Assembly (NCBI RefSeq): GCF_001971585.1
Contig: NZ_CP019323.1
Location: 2,098,053 to 2,162,052, forward strand
Direction: 5' to 3'
DNA length: 64,000 nucleotides
From: Companilactobacillus allii
GTDB lineage: Bacteria; Bacillota; Bacilli; Lactobacillales; Lactobacillaceae
Shown here: positions 51,959-63,145 of the stretch, piece by piece
Numbering within the stretch: the stretch's first letter is position 1
How the letters are laid out: the number at the start of each line of letters is the position of its first letter
Translations under genes and position numbers: made by a program
Notes under the pieces: generated by a model
The model's database searches: none
The model's input: only the letters and a program-made list of their open reading frames with translations
Told to the model about the DNA's origin: nothing

Positions 51959-52011
51959 TAAGCACAAAAAAATGGTATTTACGCAAAGTAAATATCATTT
52001 TTTTATGCTTA
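51959..52011. terminator. Bidirectional terminator after the purine permease
   Basis: ATGGTATTTAC/GTAAATATCAT around GCAAA, flanked by seven As and seven Ts. The outer arms ATAAGCA/TGCTTAT extend the inverted repeat to about 53 bases. Confidence 0.88.
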
Positions 52012-52098
52012 TATTGAGAAAATTGTGTATTGGCGCACATTTTCACTACAAATTTGAGTAGAAAAGAATTATGTCACAGCACCATTTTGATATTAAAT

Positions 52099-53259
52099 TT
52101 AGAAATAATCTCTAAGTTGCGGTTTCTCAGTCACAAGTATTTTGCTCAATGTATCAATAGATACTGTAGAACCTTGAACATATCCATAATGTGCCAATGA
52201 ATTAAGTGATCTAATGCCAAACATAGCTTTTGTTAAAGTTTGAATATCCAACTTCACACTACTAGGTTCACTAGTCTTTTCAAATTTAACATTACCGTTC
52301 TTAATAGATAACGACCAAGTCTGATTATTCCACTCTAACGTATCACTAACATCAATAATTACTGGATCCAGATTATGTTTGATAAATGGATATTTTTTGA
52401 TAAAGCTCTTTAAGTTAACAATTCTTGCTGACATATATGGAATTGTTGAAACCTTGGCAACATATGGCTCATCTAACAAATCAGTTTTCACTTCAGAATC
52501 AGGTGACTCATATATAAAGTTGTTGAACATAGATTGGTGTTTAACAATAAAGTTAGCCAATGCTTTATAACTATTGGGATCATTAGTTACCCATTCTTGA
52601 ATTATCAAATTATCATTTTCGTTTGAATAGAATAAATATCCATCTAACTCATCGGTATCGTTGTAATAAAGTGCGGCGAACCAATCAGAATGCTTATAGG
52701 CCATGTGATCCCACCACCAATCCTCACGGATAACTCCTCCAAGAATATTGTGATTATTATAAAGTATCCTGGCGGACTTGGGAACTTCGTTCAATCTCAC
52801 TCGTTTGATGTGTCCTGAGTTTGGTGACTTGATACGTGGCCATTTGGAACTTGGTATATCGGTAATCACATGGTTAAATACCTGTTCATAACCAAACTTT
52901 CTGTAATACTTAAACGAGAATGGTGCCAAATAAGACAATGTAACATTTTCATTGTACATATCCGTCAATGCCTGATTCAATAATGTACCTGCTCCACCTC
53001 TACCGGCAAATTCTGGAGCACTCATTACATCACCAATACCATTCATATGATAAGTCACACCATGAAAGTTTACTGTGAATGGAATACTAAGCAATCCACT
53101 ACCTAATTTATCACCATTCATAATCCCATACGCTAATGAATGATCAAATCTATCACTTAAAGCATTTTTCTTTTGTTCATTATCAGGTCGATTGAAGGAA
53201 TAAAGATACAACTCGTAAAATTTCTCAAAATCGTTTTTTTCTAAGCGATAATTTGTCAT
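52099..53259 (-). CDS. Eis-like GNAT N-acetyltransferase
   Basis: A 386-residue protein with an N-terminal GNAT fold (about 1-150; GDVMSAPEFAGRGGAGTLLNQAL is the acetyl-CoA motif), a second GNAT-like half and a C-terminal SCP2-type domain. This is the Eis layout. Eis proteins acetylate amines in various substrates, including aminoglycosides in mycobacteria. The substrate here is unknown. It appears to be a single-gene unit. Confidence 0.87.
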   Translation of the reverse strand: MTNYRLEKNDFEKFYELYLYSFNRPDNEQKKNALSDRFDHSLAYGIMNGDKLGSGLLSIPFTVNFHGVTYHMNGIGDVMSAPEFAGRGGAGTLLNQALTDMYNENVTLSYLAPFSFKYYRKFGYEQVFNHVITDIPSSKWPRIKSPNSGHIKRVRLNEVPKSARILYNNHNILGGVIREDWWWDHMAYKHSDWFAALYYNDTDELDGYLFYSNENDNLIIQEWVTNDPNSYKALANFIVKHQSMFNNFIYESPDSEVKTDLLDEPYVAKVSTIPYMSARIVNLKSFIKKYPFIKHNLDPVIIDVSDTLEWNNQTWSLSIKNGNVKFEKTSEPSSVKLDIQTLTKAMFGIRSLNSLAHYGYVQGSTVSIDTLSKILVTEKPQLRDYF

Positions 53260-53277
53260 TTTCCCACTCCTATAAAA

Positions 53278-53312
53278 AAGACACTATTCAATTGAGAATA
53301 GTATCTTTATTT
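53278..53312 (-). terminator. Terminator of the IIC-mupG unit
   Basis: AAGACACTATTC (53278-53289) pairs with GAATAGTATCTT (53296-53307) and has T-runs on both sides. Confidence 0.88.
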
Positions 53313-53314
53313 TT

Positions 53315-54400
53315 TTATTCTGCTAATTTAAAACTACTCCATGTACCAATATAACTCAATAAAAACGCTTCTTCATGATTTAAGTGTCCAACAATGTTTC
53401 TACGTCCATCATTTTTGATATCACGCAAAGCAATTTGTGTTTCACCTTTATATTGACCATATTGATCATTAACAATGATGATGTCTCCACGTTTAATATT
53501 TTCAGTATCATGAGCGGGGAAATCTTTATCACGATATATTACACGTGTCATTGTGCTTCTTAGTAAATAATCTGAAGCATCACCACGATACACGTGTGTA
53601 GATTTCAAAATAACTTCTTTTTCAATGTCAGTAATATTTTGAGATAAATCGACTTTCAACACAGGTAGTGGTGAGAAGAATGCCTTTGAAGCTTGTTCCA
53701 ATTCTTCATCAGATGCATATGTGTTACCAATAATAACATCGTCAACCATTCCAGTTAAAACTAGATGTTTAACTTGTGTTGCAATTGGTAAATCACGATC
53801 ATCTTCCAAAGTTGGTAAACCATCTTGCACTGGCCATGGTCCAAACGTTGCTTTATGTGAACTCACAAATGCAGCAGAATGAATATTATTATTCTTGAAT
53901 AATGTTGACCATTTAGTAAAGAATTCTTCGCCCAATCCAGTGTATCTTTGTGGATAGAAATTGTGACAACCTAATAAATTATTAGTATTAGGTTGATATG
54001 CCATAATGTTATCCAAGTAATGTGTACCTGAACTCATATTGATTTCAATCTTCAATCCATAAGGATTATGAGTCATTTTAGCTTCTTCCATACCAGTGAA
54101 GCCTTCATCTAAACGAAGTCCAGCAGCACCAATATCTTGGAAAAACGAAAGATTGTCATAACTGATACCTAACTTAGTAAACAATCTAGGATTCATATCG
54201 ACAATTGTCGCAAATCCTAATTCGTTTGCATAAGCAATTGTTTCTTTAAATCTAGCAATCGTCTTTTCCTTATCATCACCTAATTCAAGTAATGAAACAA
54301 AAATACGTGAATAACCTAATTTACTTGCAGTATCAAGATACTTTTTATCCTCATCCAAAGTTGAATGTTCAGGATATAGAGATAATCCTAGTCTTCTCAA
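53315..54400 (-). CDS. mupG: MupG-like 6-phospho-glycosidase (DUF871)
   Basis: A 361-residue DUF871 protein. The N-terminal TIM barrel (about 1-240) contains GAAGLRLDEGFTGMEEA and LKIEINMSSGTHYLDNI. A C-terminal cyclophilin-like domain ends it. The characterised member, MupG, cleaves MurNAc-6-phosphate-GlcNAc from recycled cell wall. Here it is paired with a cellobiose-type IIC, and no MurNAc-6P etherase (murQ) is in the window, so the real substrate may be another phospho-disaccharide. The TTG start at 54400 follows GGAGG by seven bases. Confidence 0.82.
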   Translation of the reverse strand: MRRLGLSLYPEHSTLDEDKKYLDTASKLGYSRIFVSLLELGDDKEKTIARFKETIAYANELGFATIVDMNPRLFTKLGISYDNLSFFQDIGAAGLRLDEGFTGMEEAKMTHNPYGLKIEINMSSGTHYLDNIMAYQPNTNNLLGCHNFYPQRYTGLGEEFFTKWSTLFKNNNIHSAAFVSSHKATFGPWPVQDGLPTLEDDRDLPIATQVKHLVLTGMVDDVIIGNTYASDEELEQASKAFFSPLPVLKVDLSQNITDIEKEVILKSTHVYRGDASDYLLRSTMTRVIYRDKDFPAHDTENIKRGDIIIVNDQYGQYKGETQIALRDIKNDGRRNIVGHLNHEEAFLLSYIGTWSSFKLAE

Positions 54401-54421
54401 AACATGACCTCCGAAATTTTT

Positions 54422-55744
54422 TTATGCCTTAACTGTATTATCTTGTCCAGCAATCTTAACATCGCCAAGTTCTTCCTTGAGCTTTGCTCTATCCATCTTC
54501 TTAAAGAAGTAATAGTAAATTGCAAAGTCAATAACGATATTGATAATTTGCATAACTGAACCAGAAATATGACCAGTAGCAATGAATCCAGAAATAATTG
54601 GTGGAGTTGTCCATGGTAGATAAACTCCCATTGGTTTAGCAACCAAGTTTGTTGCCATACCAATATATGTTGTAACTACATTAGCAAGTGGTGTCAAAAT
54701 AAATGGAATAGCCATCTTGTAGTTCATAACAATAGGTAATCCGAAGACGATAGGTTCATTAATGTTGAATATTGCAGGACCTGCAACCAACTTACCTAAA
54801 GTCTTTAATTCCTTACTCTTAGAAGCAAATGCTAGAAGCATTGCCAAACCAAGTGTAGCACCAGAACCACCCATGTGAACAAACAAATCAAAGAATGATG
54901 TTGTAACAATGTTTGGTAGTGCTTTACCAGCTGCTAAAGCAGCTTGGTTTTGTTGCAAAGCTGTTAGCCAGATAGGCATCATAACACCTGAAACAACGTT
55001 GGCACCGTGAATACCGAATAACCATAGGAATGAAACAAGGAATTCAGCAACTAAAGCACCAGGTAATGTATTACTCAATGTGCCTAGTGGTGCGGCCAAG
55101 AAGTAACTAATAATATTTGGAATACTTTGCATAGGTGTTGCTTCAACGCCTAAACGTACTATCCAAACAACGAACAAAACAATTAATCCTGGGAATAAAG
55201 CAGCAAATGAGTTACTTACTGCAGGTGGCACTGTATCAGGCATCTTAATTGTCCAGTTCTTATGAATCATCCATACATAGAAATCAGTAATGAATAATCC
55301 AACAATAATAGCTGTAAATAAACCAGCTGAATCTAATTGTGTTAATGGTAACCACAATGCACCAGCTTTGTCTGTCTTCAATGGAATTGTTAAGATAAAT
55401 GCACCTAACGAAACAATTGCAGCAGAGATTGGATCTACCTTATAACTCTTAGCCAAGTTAAAAGATATACCTACAACGGCGATAAGTCCCATAATATGGA
55501 ACGATGCGTTGGTTGGATATTGTAAAACGGTTGCCCAGTTCTTACCGAATACACTAGCCATAAAGTCTAGATATCCTTGAATTGGAAATTGTGCAATGAT
55601 CATGAAGATTGAACCAATGATAATCATTGGAACAGCCAATGTCATACCATCACGCAATGCAATCAAATGACGTGACGAAGCAAGTTTGCCAGCTAGTGGA
55701 ACTAGCTTATCTTGAACAAAACTGCCCTTCTTGTTGTCAGCCAT
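54422..55744 (-). CDS. PTS cellobiose-family subunit IIC next to mupG
   Basis: A membrane IIC of 440 residues with LWLFGIHGANVVSGVMMPIW and INEPIVFGLPIVMNYKMAIPF, then GVYLPWTTPPI. It is the first gene of the IIC-mupG unit, behind its own spacer and the rpiR terminator. It has no IIA or IIB of its own; the separate IIA and IIB at 59.7-60.5 kb are the obvious partners. Confidence 0.9.
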   Translation of the reverse strand: MADNKKGSFVQDKLVPLAGKLASSRHLIALRDGMTLAVPMIIIGSIFMIIAQFPIQGYLDFMASVFGKNWATVLQYPTNASFHIMGLIAVVGISFNLAKSYKVDPISAAIVSLGAFILTIPLKTDKAGALWLPLTQLDSAGLFTAIIVGLFITDFYVWMIHKNWTIKMPDTVPPAVSNSFAALFPGLIVLFVVWIVRLGVEATPMQSIPNIISYFLAAPLGTLSNTLPGALVAEFLVSFLWLFGIHGANVVSGVMMPIWLTALQQNQAALAAGKALPNIVTTSFFDLFVHMGGSGATLGLAMLLAFASKSKELKTLGKLVAGPAIFNINEPIVFGLPIVMNYKMAIPFILTPLANVVTTYIGMATNLVAKPMGVYLPWTTPPIISGFIATGHISGSVMQIINIVIDFAIYYYFFKKMDRAKLKEELGDVKIAGQDNTVKA

Positions 55745-55865
55745 GTTAAAGCCCCCTCAAATTTTTTTGTTACTAAGCAGAAACACCCGAATCCGCTTAC
55801 AAGAACCATTGTAACCCTTTTCATCAAAAAATGTTGATAAATTAGTATATTGGGAGCTTTTTACG

Positions 55866-55899
55866 TAAAAAAAAACACGTTACTAATCTGTAACATGTT
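55866..55899 (-). terminator. Terminator at the end of the rpiR gene
   Basis: AACATGTTAC (55899-55890) pairs with GTAACGTGTT (55883-55874), followed by a long T-run on the minus strand. The stem includes the last codons and the stop of the rpiR gene. Confidence 0.82.
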
Positions 55900-56656
55900 C
55901 CTTAAATATATTTTGTGGTTGGTCTACCATCTTATGATATGCACAACTTGATATCTGTTCTAGTATATAAACCACTGGAACTTGTGTTGTAACGTTGATA
56001 TGGCCCTTTCTTACTTGGGGTATATCGTAAGACAACGAGAAATCAACCACTTGATTCAAGGTTGAATATGAGTTAGCCGTGATTGCAATCGTTGAAGCAC
56101 CGTGCTCCTTGTAGTATTTGGCCTGTTGTAACGCCTGTTGTGTTTCGCCTGAAACAGATACTATCACCAAAAGCGTCTTACTAAAATCTCGATCTGAAAA
56201 CGGCTCTGGTTGAAACGGATCATTTATGGGAAGTGAATATATACCATAACTAGATAAAACACTTGCACCATAATCAGCCGTTCGACCACTATTACCTACA
56301 CCGAAAAATAATACTAAATCAGCTGCATTGATCATTTGTGCCGCCTGATTGATCTTATCCGAAAATACCCCTTCGTGTGTAATAACATCAAAGAAGTTCT
56401 TGATGGGTTCAACACTACTGTCGGTGAATTTCTTTGCTGGAGTTTTTTGACTTTGTTTTAGTGCGTATTTAAATTCTGAGAATCCACTATAATCCATTTT
56501 TTTTAGAAATCTTAACACAGTCGTAGTTGATACATGTGCCTCGGTTGCAAGATCTCGAATGGTCATATCTTCAACTTCTTTTAAATGACTAACGATGTAT
56601 TTATACACAATCAATTCCAGTCGATTTAACTCGTGAATTTTCTGATATGGAAACAT
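55883..56656 (-). CDS. RpiR/MurR-family regulator of the beta-glucoside cluster
   Basis: A 257-residue regulator with an N-terminal HTH (about 30-75, TIRDLATEAHVSTTTVLRFLKKMDYSGF) and a SIS domain with FFGVGNSGRTADYG and VSVSGETQQAL. The ATG at 56656 follows AAGGTGAG; the GTG nine bases earlier is part of that site. It lies between the GH1 genes and the IIC-mupG unit, so phosphosugars from the cluster are likely effectors. Confidence 0.88.
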   Translation of the reverse strand: MFPYQKIHELNRLELIVYKYIVSHLKEVEDMTIRDLATEAHVSTTTVLRFLKKMDYSGFSEFKYALKQSQKTPAKKFTDSSVEPIKNFFDVITHEGVFSDKINQAAQMINAADLVLFFGVGNSGRTADYGASVLSSYGIYSLPINDPFQPEPFSDRDFSKTLLVIVSVSGETQQALQQAKYYKEHGASTIAITANSYSTLNQVVDFSLSYDIPQVRKGHINVTTQVPVVYILEQISSCAYHKMVDQPQNIFKEHVTD

Positions 56657-56699
56657 GAATCTCACCTTCTTTTTGAAATTGGTCTATATCATTTATACG

Positions 56700-56731
56700 A
56701 AACATGTTTTTTATAACACGTAACATGTTAC
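56700..56731 (-). promoter_or_regulatory. Candidate RpiR operator palindromes
   Basis: GTAACATGTTAC (56720-56731) and AAACATGTTT (56700-56709) are perfect palindromes sharing ACATGT, placed in the spacer before the rpiR gene. Confidence 0.45.
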
Positions 56732-56745
56732 TTATTATATAAAAT

Positions 56746-56775
56746 AAAGGACTGGAACAAAGTCCCAGTCCTTAG
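56746..56775 (-). terminator. Terminator after the GH1 pair
   Basis: AAGGACTGG (56747-56755) pairs with CCAGTCCTT (56765-56773), followed by TATTTTAT on the minus strand. Confidence 0.8.
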
Positions 56776-56785
56776 TTATTCAGTC

Positions 56786-58249
<1,464 letters not shown>

Positions 58250-58253
58250 CTAA

Positions 58254-59744
<1,491 letters not shown>

Positions 59745-59748
59745 TTAA

Positions 59749-60084
59749 TTATCTAGCATCCTTGGCTAACTTCTTATATAAGTCGACGATTTCGCCAGCA
59801 AGATCTCTAAATGTAATTGCATTCATAATATGATCTTGTGAGTGAACCATTAATAATGTAACTTTTGCATGATCACCATTTGCTTCATTAGTTAACATTC
59901 CAGTTTGAACATTATGTGCATCAACTAAGAAACCATCTGATTCCTTTAACTTTTGATCAGCAACGGTAAATTGGCCCTTCTTAGCAGCATTGATAGCTTC
60001 AAATGCTGAGCTTTTAGCATTACCACCATTAATGATCAATCCCATAATTGTTTGTAGTTGTTCATCGTGTTCTTCTTCAGCCAT
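59749..60084 (-). CDS. PTS cellobiose-family subunit IIA
   Basis: A 111-residue IIA of the lactose/cellobiose class. The phospho-His is in LLMVHSQDHIMNAITF and the helical pattern is complete. I start it at ATG 60084 behind GGAGG; the longer frame has no ribosome site. It may also serve the other IIC proteins of the window that lack a IIA. Confidence 0.92.
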   Translation of the reverse strand: MAEEEHDEQLQTIMGLIINGGNAKSSAFEAINAAKKGQFTVADQKLKESDGFLVDAHNVQTGMLTNEANGDHAKVTLLMVHSQDHIMNAITFRDLAGEIVDLYKKLAKDAR

Positions 60085-60190
60085 TTTAAAAATCCTCCAT
60101 AAGCGCTGTATGCGCTTCCCACTTTTTTGAATATAAAAGGGGTGCAATTTTCAGCGCCCCTAAGTTGTTACTATTTATGCGAATAAATGA

Positions 60191-60499
60191 TTAACCAATT
60201 AATTCCAAAGCTCTCTTGAATACTTTTTCACCATTCATCATTCCATAGTCTTGCATGTTGATTACTTCAACAGGAATTGAAAGCTTATCCTTGAATTGTC
60301 CTTCAAGATATCTAACTTGAGGTCCAAGCATAAGTACTTCTGGATGTTTTTCTTCAATCTTTGAATCTGCATCAGCAGCAGCTGTAGCAAAGATTTCTGC
60401 ATCTATTCCATCTGCTGTAGCAGCCTTTTGCATCTTTGAAACTAATAAACTTGTTGACATACCTGCGGCGCAGCATAACATAATTGTTCTTTCAGCCAT
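60191..60499 (-). CDS. PTS cellobiose-family subunit IIB
   Basis: A 102-residue IIB of the cellobiose class. The P-loop-like IMLCCAAGMSTSLLVSKMQ near the N-terminus holds the phospho-Cys, and the fold ends with GEKVFKRALELIG. It is the first gene of the beta-glucoside operon behind a strong promoter with cre sites. It is the only separate IIB in the window. Confidence 0.93.
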   Translation of the reverse strand: MAERTIMLCCAAGMSTSLLVSKMQKAATADGIDAEIFATAAADADSKIEEKHPEVLMLGPQVRYLEGQFKDKLSIPVEVINMQDYGMMNGEKVFKRALELIG

Positions 60500-60546
60500 G
60501 ATAAAAACTCCTCTGTATAGTAAATTGTATTAAATTTGTTTTTTGA

Positions 60547-60614
60547 TAAAAACGTTTTCTTAAAACGCTTTCATCGAACAACTAGATTGTATAACTAGAA
60601 TCAGCATTTGGCAA
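60547..60614 (-). promoter_or_regulatory. Promoter and cre sites of the beta-glucoside operon
   Basis: TTGCCA (60614-60609) and TACAAT (60591-60586) are 17 bases apart. Just downstream, the minus strand carries TGAAAGCGTTTTAA (60573-60560) and an adjoining AGAAAACGTTTTTA (60560-60547). Both are close to the cre consensus and in a position where CcpA would block transcription. Confidence 0.75.
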
Positions 60615-60632
60615 GATGTTTTTTAATAAAAA

Positions 60633-60680
60633 CAAAAAACGATGAAAAATGTTTTAATAAATAAAACATTTTCCATCGCC
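60633..60680 (-). terminator. Terminator of the HAD gene at 60693
   Basis: CGATGAAAAATGTTTT (60640-60655) pairs with 60663-60678, followed by TTTTTTG on the minus strand. Confidence 0.88.
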
Positions 60681-60692
60681 ATATTACATATA

Positions 60693-61544
60693 TCAATAAT
60701 CTATATTACTTCTATGATTTTTCTTTTCAAATTCACCGTTTAATACACGATCAATCATGACCCCAACGCCATTTTCGTTATTAGTCTTAGTAATGTTCCA
60801 TGCCACGTCTTTAACTTTCTCAATGGCATTATCCATCGCGACTCCATAACCAACTTCTCGTATCATATCAAAATCGTTCCCATAGTCACCAAAACACATA
60901 GAACTAGCCATTGGGATACTTTCTAGTTCTGAAATCTTTTGTAGAGCTGAAAGTTTCGTTACATCCTGTGCGTTGATTTCAAAATAACTGGAGCCAGATC
61001 GACTGATCGTGACCGGTAGTGTGGCTAATGACTCTAACTTCTTACGAAGCTCAAATACACGTTTGGGAGTGGTGCTAAAACATACCTTGTAAATCTTGAA
61101 ATTTGGATCCTCATTTTTCTTTCGAAGATCGTCTATAGAATTGGCGTGAACATTATGTCTACTCATTCCCTCAAAATAAGTTGTCCAACTCTTTTTAGGA
61201 TCATAGACATATGTGTAATTCATCCCGTCAATAACCACTTTAAAATTGCTAAACTCAACACGCTTCAATATCTCGTCAACAATATCGTGATCTATCGGAC
61301 TGTCAACTACCGTTTCACCTTTGGGATTGACCACCACTCCACCATTGAGAACTACCCTATATCCGTCTATTTTTAAATCATTTTTAAAAAATTTATTTAC
61401 TGAATGTAATGTTCTTCCAGAACAAATTGCGTAAATAATCCCTGAATTCACAGCTCTTCTTATAGCATCAGCGTTTTCCAATGGTACTTGGCTGTAACTA
61501 TTAAGTAATGTCCCATCTAAATCAGTTCCAATAAATTTGATCAT
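60693..61544 (-). CDS. Cof-type HAD family hydrolase
   Basis: A 283-residue phosphatase with motif I FIGTDLDGTLLNSY at the very start, motif II around ICSGRTL, and FGDYGNDFDM for motifs III and IV. The cap is of the Cof type. I choose ATG 61544 because the protein family begins right at motif I; a frame to 61586 has no reason for use. It lies 74 bases behind aroA with no terminator between, so it may be co-transcribed. Substrate unknown. Confidence 0.88.
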   Translation of the reverse strand: MIKFIGTDLDGTLLNSYSQVPLENADAIRRAVNSGIIYAICSGRTLHSVNKFFKNDLKIDGYRVVLNGGVVVNPKGETVVDSPIDHDIVDEILKRVEFSNFKVVIDGMNYTYVYDPKKSWTTYFEGMSRHNVHANSIDDLRKKNEDPNFKIYKVCFSTTPKRVFELRKKLESLATLPVTISRSGSSYFEINAQDVTKLSALQKISELESIPMASSMCFGDYGNDFDMIREVGYGVAMDNAIEKVKDVAWNITKTNNENGVGVMIDRVLNGEFEKKNHRSNIDY

Positions 61545-61618
61545 AAAGTCACGTAACCCCTTACATATTTTCATTAACACCATCATACGTCAATGATTTA
61601 AAAAAAAGAAGTCCTAAA

Positions 61619-62938
61619 CTACCCGGCAAACAATACCTTTTTCATATCAGAGATGAAATCTGGATATGAAATATCGATTGCTTCAATATTTTTAATTTGA
61701 AACGGTGTATCAATTAAATTCGATGCAATACACAACATCATAGCGATGCGATGATCGTCATGACTGTCAACATCGTCTTTAACGTGGATCGTTTGGTTAC
61801 CTTTAATAACGATAGAATCATCATTCACCGTCATAATAATACCTAATTTGGCCAGTTCAACACGCATATTGGTTATCCGATCACTCATCTGTAAATGAAC
61901 GTCATGGACATCTTCAATAATTGTTTCACCACTGGCCTGAGAAGCCATTAGGGCAATAAGTGGAATCTCATCAATAATGAATGGGACCTGTTTCGCGCCG
62001 ATCGTTGTACTATGTAATTTTTGGTTAACTATTGTCAAATCACCAAATGGCTCAACACTATTATTAGATCGATTGGTTATTTCGATATTACCGCCCATTT
62101 GCTTAATTACATCCAATAAGCCAATTCTAGTTGAGTTTAATCCTACATGTCGAAGTACTAAATGACTGTTTTCTGCTAACAAGGCACCAACGATATAAAA
62201 CGCTGCTGATGAAAAATCGCCTGGAATCGTCAAATTTTGACCAATCAATTGAGTATTTTTTGGATTAACGGTAATAACATTTTGATCAGTTACAATATCT
62301 GCTCCAAAATAATTTGCCAACACTTCTGTATGATTTCGTGTCGGCATTTTTCGCAGTATTTCAGTTTTTGAATCTGCATATAGACTGGCAAATATCAGTC
62401 CACTTTTAATTTGTGCACTAGCTATATCTTGTTGATAAGTTATTCCTTGTAGCTTATTTGAACCTGTAATTTCTAGTGGCAAATAATCACTTGATAACCG
62501 GTTTAAGCCAACGCCCATATCAGTCAATAACAATGCCAAGTTATCAAAAGGACGCTTATCTAGAAATTTTCCGCCACTTAAAGTGTATGTATCTGGAATA
62601 GTCGATAACATCCCCATTATCAAACTTTGTAATTCTCCTACATTATTTAAATTCAAATTATGTGTAATTGGATTGAATTCATGATTTGACCCCTTAATAA
62701 TCATGTCCTTAGTAGTGGGTTCAATATGCATTTTGACACCAAGGTCTTGAAATAACTTAACAGTCGTAGATAGATCCTCTGAAAAAGAAAAATTACTAAT
62801 CTGCGTTACGCCTTTGGCTAATGCTCCTAGAATAATTGCTCGATGAGCAATACTTTTATCCCCGGGTACTGTCATTTCGCCCTGAAATCTATATTTCATA
62901 GGCTGCGTATTAAAATTGAACATATTATTCACCCGCAA
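61619..62938 (-). CDS. aroA: 3-phosphoshikimate 1-carboxyvinyltransferase (EPSP synthase)
   Basis: This enzyme joins shikimate-3-phosphate and phosphoenolpyruvate in the aromatic amino acid pathway. The 439 residues contain VPGDKSIAHRAIILGALA near the N-terminus, IPGDFSSAAFYIVGALL in the middle and DSHDDHRIAMM near the end, all typical. Start TTG 62938 (behind AAGGTG) and ATG 62923 (behind GGGTGA) are both possible. No other aro gene lies beside it in the window. Confidence 0.93.
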   Translation of the reverse strand: MRVNNMFNFNTQPMKYRFQGEMTVPGDKSIAHRAIILGALAKGVTQISNFSFSEDLSTTVKLFQDLGVKMHIEPTTKDMIIKGSNHEFNPITHNLNLNNVGELQSLIMGMLSTIPDTYTLSGGKFLDKRPFDNLALLLTDMGVGLNRLSSDYLPLEITGSNKLQGITYQQDIASAQIKSGLIFASLYADSKTEILRKMPTRNHTEVLANYFGADIVTDQNVITVNPKNTQLIGQNLTIPGDFSSAAFYIVGALLAENSHLVLRHVGLNSTRIGLLDVIKQMGGNIEITNRSNNSVEPFGDLTIVNQKLHSTTIGAKQVPFIIDEIPLIALMASQASGETIIEDVHDVHLQMSDRITNMRVELAKLGIIMTVNDDSIVIKGNQTIHVKDDVDSHDDHRIAMMLCIASNLIDTPFQIKNIEAIDISYPDFISDMKKVLFAG

Positions 62939-63070
62939 GATAACACCTTGCGTATCCTTTCTGATAAGTTTGATCTTTTAAGATTTCAACGTTTTTTCTT
63001 ACCTTTAAACTAACCAATTTACTAATATAAGACAAATTTTTAGTCTTGATGATTAAAAAACGCAAGAAAA

Positions 63071-63096
63071 AAAGAACTGCTAAAGCAGTTCTTTTA
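63071..63096 (-). terminator. pepV terminator
   Basis: AAGAACTGCT (63072-63081) pairs with AGCAGTTCTT (63084-63093). Seven As on the left become the T-run on the minus strand. Confidence 0.85.
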
Positions 63097-63145
63097 GAAT
63101 ATAAAATATATTATAATACTTCTTTCATTTTTACAAAGTATTTGT